A stretch of DNA of 64,000 nucleotides from Faecalicatena_A orotica (GCF_040545875.1 NZ_JBEPMR010000013.1), one strand, 5' to 3'. Positions 1 to 9,042 are shown, counted from the stretch's first letter. Numbers and translations: made by a program. The notes: generated by a model from the letters alone, not told the origin.

Positions 1-96
1 GCAAATGTGATGAAAAATTTCTTTAAATCAGTACGTTTTTTAATGGTACGTGGGATTTAGTCTTGCATACAGGGTTCAGTTTTGGAATTCACGAAA

Positions 97-144
97 AAAC
101 CAGAGTTGGTGGAAATTGTAGTAAGTCTGCACCAACTCCGGTTT
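97..144 (-). terminator. Rho-independent terminator after the DUF5688 gene
   Basis: A 15-bp inverted repeat (97-111 with 130-144, one G-U pair, 18-nt loop) is followed on the minus strand by a run of six T. It lies about 45 bp past the stop of the leftward gene ending at 190. Confidence 0.8.
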
Positions 145-189
145 ATACAGTTATCCGCCTGCGGCCTGCAAAAGCGTAAAGTTATACAC

Positions 190-1122
190 CTATTCCATGC
201 CGCCTTTTGGCCGGATCATCAGCCGGCGTCCCTTGCGCTGGTAGAAGTAAGCATGGCTGCTTAATACCTCCTCCGGCTCTACCTGTGTCTCATTGATTTC
301 GTTCACCATCTCGTCCATCTCATCCGGGTCCAGTCCTCTGGACTCAGGGACAATAATGACCTCGTGGACACTGCTCGGAAGGATATAGTAATCCTCCTTC
401 AGCATATCGCCGATCATTTCGAGCACATGTGGATATATCATACATGCCGCGCCATAATTTCTTGCAGAGTTTGTAAGTACATACATAACATCTTTTTTAT
501 TTTTCCGGGATTCCCGAAGAAGATTCTCCGCCTCGCGGTCCTCGGTGACCTCCAGCATTTCCGCGATTGCATGCTGCATTGTAAAAAATTCCGCGGGAAG
601 TATTGTCTTTACATTTTTGACTGCCTCAGTGAAAAGCTCATCTCTCGAAATCCCCCATTTCTCCAGATGGTCATTACTTATTTGAATAGAGGCTGTCCCC
701 TTTTTATCCAGGTCTAAAAGTACATAAAAGACAATCGCCAGGTCCAGCACGTCGACATACGGCACCTTTTTAAGGAGGGCCTTATTTTTCATCTTATGGA
801 CAAGCTTGAACACAATCTTGTTCCTGATTTCTGAGTAATCCTCAAACTGCGCAGAATCCCAGATTTGCTCTTCCCCCACTGATTCATAGAATGCCATGAT
901 CTCCCCGATCAGTTTTTCCATAGATTCCCCTCTTTGAAACCTGACAAAAAAGCCTTCGAGATAAATTGTAGGGGCTGTATTACTCCCTGTCCGTTCAATC
1001 ATGACTCCCTTTTTCTCTTTGCCGTTATTCTTAACAGCAGTATAAACACTTGCCTTTACCCCCTCCTTTAGTCTTTTATTCAATTCTTTTTCAACAGCGT
1101 ATAAAAATTCCTGATATCCCAT
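190..1122 (-). CDS. DUF5688 family protein
   Basis: A 310-residue soluble protein of the DUF5688 type, a family common in Lachnospiraceae with no known reaction. I see no catalytic motif, signal peptide or membrane segment. The N-terminus (MGYQEFLYAVEK) is helical, and the C-terminus is basic (KGRRLMIRPKGG). The frame stays open up to 1248, but the ATG at 1122 has a GAGAGGAGAT ribosome site directly upstream and a possible TTCACA-16-TATAAT promoter at 1139-1166, so I start it there. It appears monocistronic with its own terminator. The family assignment is from recollection of similar proteins, and function is unknown. Confidence 0.7.
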   Translation of the reverse strand: MGYQEFLYAVEKELNKRLKEGVKASVYTAVKNNGKEKKGVMIERTGSNTAPTIYLEGFFVRFQRGESMEKLIGEIMAFYESVGEEQIWDSAQFEDYSEIRNKIVFKLVHKMKNKALLKKVPYVDVLDLAIVFYVLLDLDKKGTASIQISNDHLEKWGISRDELFTEAVKNVKTILPAEFFTMQHAIAEMLEVTEDREAENLLRESRKNKKDVMYVLTNSARNYGAACMIYPHVLEMIGDMLKEDYYILPSSVHEVIIVPESRGLDPDEMDEMVNEINETQVEPEEVLSSHAYFYQRKGRRLMIRPKGGME

Positions 1123-1324
1123 ATATCTCCTCTCTAATATTATACGCTCATCATAAAAGTTGTGAAAACGGCACGACCCGTGCCTTGATAAATGGATCTG
1201 AAACAAATTATGTAAATAGATTATATCCGATTCCCGCCAAAAACACAATCCTTTTTTCTGCCAAGATTTGTTGCATTATGTAACCAGTTTCATGGGGCGT
1301 ACTTTCCAATGAAACTAATAAAGA

Positions 1325-1355
1325 CCTGCATGGATACAAACTCTATCCATGCAGG
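1325..1355 (-). terminator. Terminator after efp
   Basis: A perfect 12-bp inverted repeat (1325-1336 with 1344-1355, 7-nt loop) starts about 22 bp past the efp stop codon. On the minus strand it is followed by a short T-rich stretch (GTCTTTATT). Confidence 0.7.
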
Positions 1356-1377
1356 CCTATTCTTTCATTCCATGCTC

Positions 1378-1935
1378 TTATACACGTGACAGGTACTCCC
1401 CTGTTCTTGTATCGATCTTCAGTACGTCTCCCTGCTCTACGAACAGCGGAACATAAACGACTGCCCCGGTCTCAACTGTAGCCGGCTTTGTAGCTCCCTG
1501 AGCTGTATCACCCTTGAATCCAGGCTCTGTCTCTGTAATAGCAAGCTCTACGAACAGAGGCGGCTCTACGGAAAATACATTGCCGTTATGGGAACAGATC
1601 TTAACTACTTCGTTCTCTTTTACAAACTTCAGAGCATCTCCAACTACTTCTGTATTCAGTGCGATCTGGTCATATGTCTCCACATCCATGAAGTTATATA
1701 AGTCTCCGTCCTGATAAAGGTACTGCATGTCCTTTCTCTCGATACGTGCCTGTTCAAACTTCTCCTGAGGTCTGAATGTTCTTTCTACAGCACCCCCGTT
1801 GATTATATTTTTCATTTTTGTTCTGACAAAAGCTGCACCTTTACCTGGTTTTACATGCTGGAACTCTAAAATCTGGTAAATATTTCCGTCAATTTCAACT
1901 GTTAAACCATTCTTAAAATCTCCTGCTGAAATCAT
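1378..1935 (-). CDS. efp: Translation elongation factor P
   Basis: EF-P (185 aa, the usual length) binds ribosomes stalled at polyproline and stimulates peptide bond formation. It shows the KOW-like N-terminal domain and two OB-fold domains. The modified loop is GKGAAF, with the conserved lysine at residue 32. The C-terminal signature (IDTRTGEYLSRV) is intact. The ATG at 1935 is preceded by GAAGGAGG. In many Clostridia efp lies next to an aminopeptidase P gene and yqeG. Here yqeG follows upstream but no pepP is present. No modification enzyme gene is nearby. Confidence 0.97.
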   Translation of the reverse strand: MISAGDFKNGLTVEIDGNIYQILEFQHVKPGKGAAFVRTKMKNIINGGAVERTFRPQEKFEQARIERKDMQYLYQDGDLYNFMDVETYDQIALNTEVVGDALKFVKENEVVKICSHNGNVFSVEPPLFVELAITETEPGFKGDTAQGATKPATVETGAVVYVPLFVEQGDVLKIDTRTGEYLSRV

Positions 1936-1991
1936 TGTAATCCTCCTTCAATTGCGCAATTCATGCACTTACCTAATTTACACTGTTTATA

Positions 1992-2020
1992 ATTTTATAA
2001 TAGTTTCCTATATTTTTCAA
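1992..2020 (-). promoter_or_regulatory. Probable sigma-A promoter of efp
   Basis: On the minus strand TTGAAA (2015-2020), a 17-bp spacer and TAAAAT (1992-1997) lie about 57 bp upstream of the efp start. Confidence 0.55.
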
Positions 2021-2027
2021 CCTTTTT

Positions 2028-2540
2028 TTACTTAGATGCTGTCTTCTTTTGCTTCTTTTTATAAAAATGCAGCACAATCCGCTCTAAATAACGCTTTAAA
2101 ACGATCTGGATCTCTTCTTTCGGATGGATCGGCTTCACTAGGATATTCCTGATCCCGGTTCTTTTCGCACCCCATACATCCGTAAAAAGCTGGTCCCCTA
2201 CGAAAATCGTATTCGAACAATCTGTCCCCATGATTTCCATTGCTTTTTTGTAATTCTTCGTGGAAGGCTTGTGCGCATTATAAATATAGTTCGTCTGAAT
2301 CTCTTCATTGAACATCTTCACACGTGCCTCCTGATTGTTGGATATCAGGCAGGATGAAAAACCGATATCCTTCAGGCGCGCAAATAATTTCTTTGCACGT
2401 TCATCCGCAGGCGCGCCATGCGGTACAAGGGTATTATCAATATCAAATATAACGCCTCTCATACCTTCCTCATATAATTTTTCAAAAGGGATGACGTATG
2501 TAGACATCTTATAGTCATCAGGGAAAAATTTATCAAACAT
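2028..2540 (-). CDS. yqeG: YqeG family HAD-IIIA phosphatase
   Basis: A 170-aa haloacid dehalogenase-fold phosphatase. Motif I is FDIDNTLV with nucleophile D33 and acid D35, motif II is the serine at 67 in ISNN, motif III is K91, and motif IV is GDQLFTD at 115-121. The family substrate is not firmly established; B. subtilis YqeG sits in a ribosome-biogenesis neighbourhood. The start codon overlaps the stop of the upstream chorismate mutase-shikimate kinase gene as TAATG, so the two are translationally coupled. The basic C-terminal tail (FYKKKQKKTASK) could bind RNA or membrane, which is inference. Confidence 0.93.
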   Translation of the reverse strand: MFDKFFPDDYKMSTYVIPFEKLYEEGMRGVIFDIDNTLVPHGAPADERAKKLFARLKDIGFSSCLISNNQEARVKMFNEEIQTNYIYNAHKPSTKNYKKAMEIMGTDCSNTIFVGDQLFTDVWGAKRTGIRNILVKPIHPKEEIQIVLKRYLERIVLHFYKKKQKKTASK

Positions 2541-3325
2541 TACTCTGCATCCATCTCCATTAATTTAGAAATCAGTTCCTCGCACACCTGCAGCACAGTC
2601 TTATTATCCGTCTGAATAACAATGTCCGCAGCCGCCTCATATTTTTCACGGCGCTTTTCCATCAGCTCCGCAATATATTCCACGTTATTGTTGCCATTGA
2701 GAATCGGCCTCTCCTCACTGTCCTTAACACGCTCATATACGGTCTGCGGGCTTGCCGTCAGAAGTACGACCCTGCCGTTCTTCTTCATCTCCGCAACATT
2801 CTCCTCACGCAAAGCCGCACCGCCTCCGCATGAAATGATCGTGTTCTTCTTTGACTGCATCTCCACAAGCAGCTTTGTTTCCAGATCTCTGAAATATTCT
2901 TCTCCATATGTAGCAAAAATATCCGGAATACTCATCTCTTCCCGCTCTGAAATCACCTGGTCCATCTCCACAATCTTCATTGCAAACATGGTGCTTAAGT
3001 AATCCGATACCGTTGATTTGCCCGCACCCATAAAACCGATAAGGACAATATTATAAGAAAAGAGCTTTCTTGCCTGTATTCTCTTACTATTCCTGACAAT
3101 TCTGCGAAATACATCATGAATCTCTTCCTGATACTTGTTTCCCTCCAGCTTTTCCTGAAGCCTTCTCTCCTGCTTATCTTCCTGAGCCGGCTGCAGGATC
3201 GGCATGCCATACTCTTCCTTATATGCCATGATCTTCTCAACTATCGCATTACGTTCCACCAGGGCGTCAATAATTTTATCATCGCATAATGCAAGCTGCT
3301 CACGGTACATCTCTAAATCGTTCAT
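2540..3325 (-). CDS. aroK: Chorismate mutase-shikimate kinase fusion protein
   Basis: A two-domain aromatic amino acid enzyme of 261 aa. Residues 1-85 are an all-helical AroQ-type chorismate mutase. Residues about 91-261 are a shikimate kinase with Walker A GFMGAGKST (97-105) and the CGGG substrate loop (166-169). It would phosphorylate shikimate and convert chorismate to prephenate in the cytoplasm. The frame is open from 3370, but a strong promoter at 3371-3399 places the transcription start near 3364. The ATG at 3325 with GGTGGA upstream is therefore the better start. It is coupled to yqeG. No other shikimate pathway gene is nearby. Confidence 0.92.
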   Translation of the reverse strand: MNDLEMYREQLALCDDKIIDALVERNAIVEKIMAYKEEYGMPILQPAQEDKQERRLQEKLEGNKYQEEIHDVFRRIVRNSKRIQARKLFSYNIVLIGFMGAGKSTVSDYLSTMFAMKIVEMDQVISEREEMSIPDIFATYGEEYFRDLETKLLVEMQSKKNTIISCGGGAALREENVAEMKKNGRVVLLTASPQTVYERVKDSEERPILNGNNNVEYIAELMEKRREKYEAAADIVIQTDNKTVLQVCEELISKLMEMDAE

Positions 3326-3370
3326 CTTCCACCGTCCACCTTTTATTTCTTTTTCAAACCAATACATCAT

Positions 3371-3399
3371 ATTATAGCAATTTTCCTATGGGTTAGCAA
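3371..3399 (-). promoter_or_regulatory. Sigma-A promoter of the aroQ-aroK/yqeG operon
   Basis: On the minus strand TTGCTA (3394-3399), 17 bp and a perfect TATAAT (3371-3376). Its position excludes a translation start at 3370 and supports 3325. Confidence 0.75.
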
Positions 3400-3403
3400 G
3401 AAA

Positions 3404-3445
3404 AAAAGGTATTCCCGATCAGAAACTCAATCAGAAATACCTTTT
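3404..3445 (-). terminator. Terminator after the amidase gene
   Basis: A 10-bp perfect stem (AAAAGGTATT 3404-3413 with AATACCTTTT 3436-3445) starts next to the amidase stop codon and runs into TTTTTTT on the minus strand. Confidence 0.85.
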
Positions 3446-3447
3446 CC

Positions 3448-4140
3448 TTATTTACCAGCTTTACTGCGTTCCTGAGCGGCTCTCACGTCTCCTTTAAAAA
3501 GCTCCCAGGCCTTCTCGTCCTCTACAAAATATTTCGGACATATCTTTCCCGTCACGTCATAATGTCGTATCACATCGTCCTCGGTCAGCCCGAACTTGTC
3601 ACAAAGCCACGCTGTTAACTGTACCAGAGACTTATAAGTCTGGTCTGTAAACTTTCCACTCTCATCCGGATGGCAGCATTCAATGGAAACCGTATCGTGG
3701 TTCCTGCTGTTCGAGGCATAGGCGAGTTCCCATGTAGGAACACACTGTATAATCTCTCCGTCTATCCCTACCACAAAGTGGCTGCTCACAGACGTCTCAT
3801 GGCTGTCCTTGAGCCCTTCAAAGTAATCCCTGTTATTCTGTGCCGTGCTTCCCGGATTCGCAGTATAGTGGATGACAATCCCCTTGATCGGGTCCGACTC
3901 AATCCCGGGTCTGGAGTATTCATTGACATCCAGGAGCTGGACATCGATATCCGGCTGGGACGCATCCACCTTAACGCCTGTATTCTCCCGGTTCCTGCTT
4001 CCTGCTGTACACGAGTAAATCCCCAGCACAATCGTTAAAATCACCAGAAATATAATTCCGCCATAAATACACAATGTCTTCTTATTCAAATTTAAATTCT
4101 TTATTGAAAATCTATATCTGCGCCTTCGTTTCTTCCTCAT
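3448..4140 (-). CDS. Membrane-anchored N-acetylmuramoyl-L-alanine amidase
   Basis: A 230-aa peptidoglycan hydrolase. A very basic N-terminus (KKRRRRYR) precedes one membrane segment at about 22-43, placing the enzyme outside. The Amidase_2 domain spans about 85-215, with the likely zinc ligands H91 (VIHYTAN), H193 (RHYDVTGK) and C201 (ICPKYF). The domain cuts the lactyl-amide bond between MurNAc and the stem peptide. No cell-wall binding repeats are present. The gene is monocistronic, with its own terminator. Whether it acts in vegetative growth or sporulation cannot be told from the sequence. Confidence 0.92.
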   Translation of the reverse strand: MRKKRRRRYRFSIKNLNLNKKTLCIYGGIIFLVILTIVLGIYSCTAGSRNRENTGVKVDASQPDIDVQLLDVNEYSRPGIESDPIKGIVIHYTANPGSTAQNNRDYFEGLKDSHETSVSSHFVVGIDGEIIQCVPTWELAYASNSRNHDTVSIECCHPDESGKFTDQTYKSLVQLTAWLCDKFGLTEDDVIRHYDVTGKICPKYFVEDEKAWELFKGDVRAAQERSKAGK

Positions 4141-4264
4141 TAGTATACCCTCACCACATGATCTACGACTATTCTAGCACAGAAACAGAATATAAAATTG
4201 AATAATTCATGATTATTTTATTAATTTTTCTTCGCCACTATATCTGCATGCTTCTTTATACCGG

Positions 4265-5671
4265 TCAGAATGGGCCAAGTTTGATCCCTACCCCTACGCT
4301 GATGAATACCATACATACCGCCATGATTATGAGAAATAACGGGCCAAAGAAGCGGAGCCATTTTTTATAAGGTATCCCGGCGACCATCAGGATTGCTATC
4401 AGGGAACCGTTCGTGGGGTACAAAAAGTTAGAGAACCCGTCTCCAAACTGGCTTGCCAGACAAGCCACCTGGCGTGTAACATTTCCCATATCCGCCAATG
4501 GAACAATAATCGGGATCGTAATTGCTGCCTGCCCGCTCCCCGACGGTATTAAAAAGTTAATGATTGTCTGCATAACAAGCAGCAGGTTCGCAGTAATCAG
4601 GGAAGACTTCCCAACAACAAGCCTTGCCAGAAAAGCAATAATCGTATCCACCACCATCGCCTCCTCCAGAATATACAGGATAGCGCGTGCAAACAACATA
4701 ACCATAGCAGCATAAAACAAATCTTTCATGCCCTCGCCCATCATGTCACATATCTCATTAAGCCCACTCCCGTATGCAAGCCCTGTTGCAAATGTCATTG
4801 CCACAAAGCATGCTGCCATCTGCGGAAAATCAAAACCCATCCTGACTGTACCGAAAAGCAAAAACGCAAAAACTGCTAAAAATGCAATTCCGGCACGGAT
4901 TAATGCAGGGGTAAAGGTCACTGCTTCCTCTTTAATCGCTGTGTATTTTGTATTCATTCCATTCATCAGGCTTTTAGACGGGTCCTTCTTAATCTTTTTT
5001 GCATACCGCATCAGATAAAGATAACAGATAAACAATATCACCCCGAAACAGACAGCCCGGTATCCAAGTGCCGAATAAATCGGGAGCTCCGCCAGTTTAT
5101 GTGCGATAGCAGTAAACAGCGGATTTGTCATCGCCGCCCCGAAACCGGCGCATGCGGCAAGCATGACAATCCCAGCCCCGACTACCACATCATATCCGAG
5201 TGCAAGTACAAGGGGGACGATCATGGGAATAATCACTACGCTAAGTTCCCACATACTTGTAAATGCCACCTGTGTCCCGATTGCAAGCATAAGAATAAAT
5301 GCAATGACATAAAAACTCGTATGCTTGAGCTTATGCGCGAGAGCTTTTATCGCAGTTTCAAGCAGGCCGATACGCTTTACAACACCAAAGGCCCCTCCTG
5401 CAAAAAACAGCATCGCCATTAAACTGGCTGCATTGTTAAAGCCTTGGTAAAAAGATAAGAAAAAATCTGAAATACCTACATAGTGTTTATCTACATATTG
5501 GAAGCTATCCGGGTCGACTACCATCCTTCCGTCTACGGAAAGCCTTTCATACATTCCACTTGGAATAATGTTGGAAAAAATAGTTGCAATTACCAAGATA
5601 ATAAGTAGTGCAAAGAAAGGATTTACCTCTGTATGTTTCTTTGTTGCCCGAGCAAAAAAACGTTTCATCAT
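4265..5671 (-). CDS. yfcC: YfcC family transporter
   Basis: A polytopic membrane protein of 468 aa with about 12 hydrophobic segments. It is related to E. coli YfcC and the ArcD-type basic amino acid antiporters. Typical features are the N-terminal NPFFALLIILVIATIF helix with NIIPSGMYER after it, and the repeated membrane halves with GTQVAFTSMWE and PSGSGQAAITIPI hairpins. The start is chosen at 5671 because GGGGGGAG lies just upstream; the next codon is also ATG. It begins 17 bp after the agmatinase-family stop codon and is co-transcribed with it. A guanidino compound, agmatine or putrescine is the likely cargo, by context only. Confidence 0.85.
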   Translation of the reverse strand: MMKRFFARATKKHTEVNPFFALLIILVIATIFSNIIPSGMYERLSVDGRMVVDPDSFQYVDKHYVGISDFFLSFYQGFNNAASLMAMLFFAGGAFGVVKRIGLLETAIKALAHKLKHTSFYVIAFILMLAIGTQVAFTSMWELSVVIIPMIVPLVLALGYDVVVGAGIVMLAACAGFGAAMTNPLFTAIAHKLAELPIYSALGYRAVCFGVILFICYLYLMRYAKKIKKDPSKSLMNGMNTKYTAIKEEAVTFTPALIRAGIAFLAVFAFLLFGTVRMGFDFPQMAACFVAMTFATGLAYGSGLNEICDMMGEGMKDLFYAAMVMLFARAILYILEEAMVVDTIIAFLARLVVGKSSLITANLLLVMQTIINFLIPSGSGQAAITIPIIVPLADMGNVTRQVACLASQFGDGFSNFLYPTNGSLIAILMVAGIPYKKWLRFFGPLFLIIMAVCMVFISVGVGIKLGPF

Positions 5672-5688
5672 TTCTCCCCCCATCTTTA

Positions 5689-6627
5689 TCAGGATTTTTT
5701 ATGCTTCATAATCTGCCCCATAAGATTCAGCATTGTCATTGCGGCAACACGGGGAGTCACTCCGGCAGGGTCATACTGCGGTGCAACCTCTACCAAATCA
5801 AATCCGACAATTTCCCCCATGCTGCAGACTCCTGCCAGCAATTCTGCTACTTCATCATAATATAAGCCGCCCGGTGACGGTGATCCAACTCCCGGAGCAA
5901 TTGAAATGTCATAACCGTCAATGTCCAGCGAAATAAAATATTTCTCTGCCTTCGGTACTTTTTTCAGCACTTCCTGCATCCCTGTTCTGTGTACTTCTTT
6001 TGCCGGAACCACAATACTTCCATATTTTTCCGCATCTTCAAAATCTGTCCGTTTACTTGACCCGAGTCCTCTCATCCCGATCTGTATCATCGGGCCAATA
6101 TGATCCATCTCCGAAAGTCTTCTCATAGGGCTTCCATTTCCATAATATTGCGGACCCACATGGTCAGTCCAGTCTAAATGTGCATCAATATGCACGATAC
6201 AGATTTCACTGCCAAGGCACGACAGCGCACGCCCCACAGGAATTGTAATGGAATGGTCCCCTCCCATGATTGCCGGAACCACACCTTTTTCCAATATTTT
6301 TCTCACAGATTCTTCAATACTTTTAAAAGAATATTCGATATCCCCATGCAGCACATCTGCATCACCGCAGTCAACCACCCTGATCGGTGCCGCCAATAGC
6401 TGTTCCTGTGTTTCAGGATCATAAAACCCTGCATCACCGCGCGCATAATGTGTAGATACCTCCCTGATTCGTCTGGGTCCGAGACGGGCCCCGGATAAAA
6501 ATCCAACCCCAAGGTCATAGGGAACACCAAGCACTGCGATGTCCGCATCCAGTTCCTCCAGATCTGTGCAAATAGGGTACTTTGCAAATGAACAGATTCC
6601 AGTGATAGGTTGATTTAATTTTTTCAT
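5689..6627 (-). CDS. speB: Agmatinase/arginase-family ureohydrolase
   Basis: A 312-aa binuclear manganese ureohydrolase. Metal ligands are visible as GGDHS (122-126, H125), DAHLD (148-152) and SLDIDGYD (D235 and D237). The family releases urea from guanidino compounds, and agmatine to putrescine is the usual call. Other members act on guanidinobutyrate or guanidine, so the substrate is open. The ATG at 6627 follows AAGGAGGATACGAA, so the in-frame codons up to 6660 are not used. It is followed by the YfcC transporter gene and is divergent from an Lrp/AsnC regulator. Confidence 0.9.
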   Translation of the reverse strand: MKKLNQPITGICSFAKYPICTDLEELDADIAVLGVPYDLGVGFLSGARLGPRRIREVSTHYARGDAGFYDPETQEQLLAAPIRVVDCGDADVLHGDIEYSFKSIEESVRKILEKGVVPAIMGGDHSITIPVGRALSCLGSEICIVHIDAHLDWTDHVGPQYYGNGSPMRRLSEMDHIGPMIQIGMRGLGSSKRTDFEDAEKYGSIVVPAKEVHRTGMQEVLKKVPKAEKYFISLDIDGYDISIAPGVGSPSPGGLYYDEVAELLAGVCSMGEIVGFDLVEVAPQYDPAGVTPRVAAMTMLNLMGQIMKHKKS

Positions 6628-6764
6628 TTCGTATCCTCCTTTTTTATATTCAGTATACAATTCTAATTATTTTTGGTATATAATTAAAAAAAGGTAAACA
6701 TAATCCAAAACATAAAAAAAGAAAGAATACATAATTAAAAACCTTATTTAAAAAGGAGATAAAG
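6628..6764. promoter_or_regulatory. Divergent promoter region of the ureohydrolase operon and the lrp-like gene
   Basis: A 137-bp AT-rich intergenic region. A TATAAT (6679-6684) points right toward the regulator and a TATACT points left toward the enzyme gene. Neither has a strong -35 box, as expected for activator- or Lrp-controlled promoters. No exact Lrp site can be named. Confidence 0.45.
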
Positions 6765-7208
6765 ATGGACAAAACAGATTACAAAATTTTGAAGATTTTA
6801 CAGCAAAATGCCCGAACCTCGATCAAACAAATTAGCCAGCAGGTAAACCTGTCCGCCCCCTCAGTCACAGAGCGTATACGCCGTCTGGAAGAATCAGGTG
6901 TCATTCAAGGGTACCACGCCCGTATAAACCCTGCCAAGCTCTCCAAAAGCCTGACCGTCTTTATTGCCGTAGACGTTATACCCATGAAATATGCAGCATT
7001 CAGCAGTTTCTGCAGTTCCTGCCCGCAGATTCTGGAGCATCACAGAGTGGTCGGTATACATAATGCAATGCTGTTGGCAGCACTTCACGAATCTTCCGAA
7101 TTAGAACACCTGATTGACCAGTTGAAAAGATATGGAACCACAAGTACATCTATCATATTATCAACCTTATTCGCCAACAAACCAATTGATATCGATAAAA
7201 ACAGTTAG
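6765..7208 (+). CDS. Lrp/AsnC family transcriptional regulator
   Basis: A 147-aa regulator with an N-terminal winged HTH (about 4-60; SIKQISQQVNLSAPSVTERIRRLEESG) and a C-terminal RAM/effector domain (about 65-140). Lrp-family proteins form octamers or dimers that sense amino acids. It is the only rightward gene in this part of the window and is divergent from the ureohydrolase-YfcC pair, so it probably controls that operon in response to arginine, agmatine or a related compound (inference). The ribosome site AAAAAGGAGAT fixes the ATG. Confidence 0.93.
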   Translation: MDKTDYKILKILQQNARTSIKQISQQVNLSAPSVTERIRRLEESGVIQGYHARINPAKLSKSLTVFIAVDVIPMKYAAFSSFCSSCPQILEHHRVVGIHNAMLLAALHESSELEHLIDQLKRYGTTSTSIILSTLFANKPIDIDKNS

Positions 7209-7216
7209 ACAAACAG

Positions 7217-7269
7217 AAAAAGTGAGGAAACAAGACTGGATTTAAGCGTCTTCCTTTTCCTCACTTTTT
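7217..7269. terminator. Bidirectional terminator between lrp-like gene and guaB
   Basis: A 14-bp perfect inverted repeat (7217-7230 with 7256-7269) has A-runs and T-runs at its ends. It lies between two convergent stop codons at 7208 and 7318. Confidence 0.85.
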
Positions 7270-7317
7270 ATTTAATATTGAGTTATTATTAATTATTCAG
7301 TCTTACTGACAGCTCTC

Positions 7318-8772
7318 TTATTCATCCACGCTGTAGTTTGGTGCTTCCTTTGTGATATGAATATCATGCGGATGGCTTTCCTTCAGTGAAGCAGCGGAAA
7401 TCTTAACGAACTGACCGTTCTCCTTCAAATCTTCGATGGTAGCTGTTCCACAGTATCCCATGCCGGAACGAAGTCCGCCCATCAGCTGGAACACAGTGTC
7501 TTCTACTGTTCCCTTGTAAGCAACACGTCCTTCCACACCCTCCGGAACAAGCTTCTTCGCATCAGCCTGGAAGTATCTGTCTTTGCTTCCGTTCTCCATT
7601 GCAGAGATGGAACCCATGCCGCGGTATACTTTATATTTCCTTCCCTGGAATAATTCGAATGTTCCCGGGCTCTCGTCGCATCCCGCAAAGATACTTCCCA
7701 TCATACATACATTTGCACCGGCTGCGATTGCCTTTGTCATATCCCCTGAATATTTGATACCGCCGTCTGCTATAACCGGGATACCATATTCTTTCGCGGC
7801 CTCATAGCAGTTCATAACCGCTGTAACCTGCGGCACACCAATTCCTGCTACGACACGTGTTGTACAGATGGAACCTGGTCCTATTCCTACCTTAACAGCA
7901 TCTACACCAGCCTCTATCAGAGCCTTTGCTGCCGCACCTGTAGCCACATTTCCTGCAATCACCTGAAGGTCTGGATATTTTTCTTTTACCATGCGTACGG
8001 TGCGCAGAACATTTGCAGAATGTCCGTGTGCAGAATCCATAACGACAACATCCACTTTCGCGCGTACAAGTGCCTCGACCCTCTCCAGACAGTTTGCTGT
8101 AATTCCGATTGCGGCTCCACAGAGCAGGCGGCCCTGTTCGTCCTTCGCTGATAACGGGTATTTGATCTGCTTTTCGATATCCTTAATGGTGATCAGACCC
8201 TTCAAGTTTCCTTCTGCATCTACTATAGGAAGTTTTTCTTTCCTTGCCTTTGCAAGAATCTTCTTAGCCTCCTCCAGTGTGATTCCTTCCCTTGCAGTAA
8301 TCAGACCTTCGGAAGTCATTGACTCTTTAATCTTTTTAGAAAAATCTTCTTCGAATTTTAAATCACGGTTTGTGATGATCCCGACCAGTTTCTTTCCCTC
8401 TGTGATCGGTACCCCGGATATCCTGAACTTAGCCATAAGATCATTCGCATCCTCAAGAGTATGCTCAGGTGACAGATAAAAAGGATCCGTAATGACCCCG
8501 TTTTCAGATCTCTTTACCTTATCAACTTCTTCTGCCTGCTCCTCAATAGACATGTTTTTATGAATAATACCGATCCCGCCCTGACGAGCCATAGCGATAG
8601 CCATACGGTGCTCCGTAACTGTATCCATGCCCGCACTCATCATCGGGATATTCAGCCGTATTTTCTTCGTAAGATTTGTAGACAAATCCACCTGGTTTGG
8701 AATCACCTCTGAATATGCAGGTACTAAAAGTACATCATCAAAAGTAATACCCTCTCCAATAATTTTACCCAT
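7318..8772 (-). CDS. guaB: IMP dehydrogenase
   Basis: The NAD-dependent enzyme that oxidises IMP to XMP, the committed step of GMP synthesis. At 484 aa it has full family length. A TIM barrel is interrupted by a tandem CBS pair at about 90-205. The catalytic cysteine loop GSICTTRVVAG and the flap region (GVEGRVAYKG) are present. The ATG follows GGAGGATG. It has its own TTGACA-type promoter and appears monocistronic. No purine riboswitch is apparent in the leader of about 80 nt. Confidence 0.98.
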   Translation of the reverse strand: MGKIIGEGITFDDVLLVPAYSEVIPNQVDLSTNLTKKIRLNIPMMSAGMDTVTEHRMAIAMARQGGIGIIHKNMSIEEQAEEVDKVKRSENGVITDPFYLSPEHTLEDANDLMAKFRISGVPITEGKKLVGIITNRDLKFEEDFSKKIKESMTSEGLITAREGITLEEAKKILAKARKEKLPIVDAEGNLKGLITIKDIEKQIKYPLSAKDEQGRLLCGAAIGITANCLERVEALVRAKVDVVVMDSAHGHSANVLRTVRMVKEKYPDLQVIAGNVATGAAAKALIEAGVDAVKVGIGPGSICTTRVVAGIGVPQVTAVMNCYEAAKEYGIPVIADGGIKYSGDMTKAIAAGANVCMMGSIFAGCDESPGTFELFQGRKYKVYRGMGSISAMENGSKDRYFQADAKKLVPEGVEGRVAYKGTVEDTVFQLMGGLRSGMGYCGTATIEDLKENGQFVKISAASLKESHPHDIHITKEAPNYSVDE

Positions 8773-8858
8773 GATTTAACATCCTCCATTTTCCTCTAAT
8801 AGTATTAACGTATAGGTAACTATTCATAATTCTGAATTGTTACGATATTTTAACTGAT

Positions 8859-8887
8859 ATAGTACAAAAATAAAGCCGAGTTGTCAA
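8859..8887 (-). promoter_or_regulatory. Sigma-A promoter of guaB
   Basis: A perfect TTGACA (8882-8887), a 17-bp spacer and TACTAT (8859-8864) on the minus strand. Confidence 0.85.
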
Positions 8888-9005
8888 GGCATTCCTTCTC
8901 ATAAGAGTAAAATTAATCTTGATTTATTTTAACTCCTATTATAAACCTCTGCTTATAAATCGCATACAGTTATAAAAAATGAGTATATCCAAAAACCAGT
9001 ATAAC

Positions 9006-9042
9006 AAACAACCCGCCGGACCACAAGTCCTGCGGGTTGTTT
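9006..9042 (-). terminator. Terminator of the groESL operon
   Basis: An 11-bp GC-rich stem (9006-9016 with 9032-9042) extended by GGA/TCC after one mismatch. The minus strand continues with TTTGTTAT. It lies 34 bp after the groEL stop. Confidence 0.8.
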
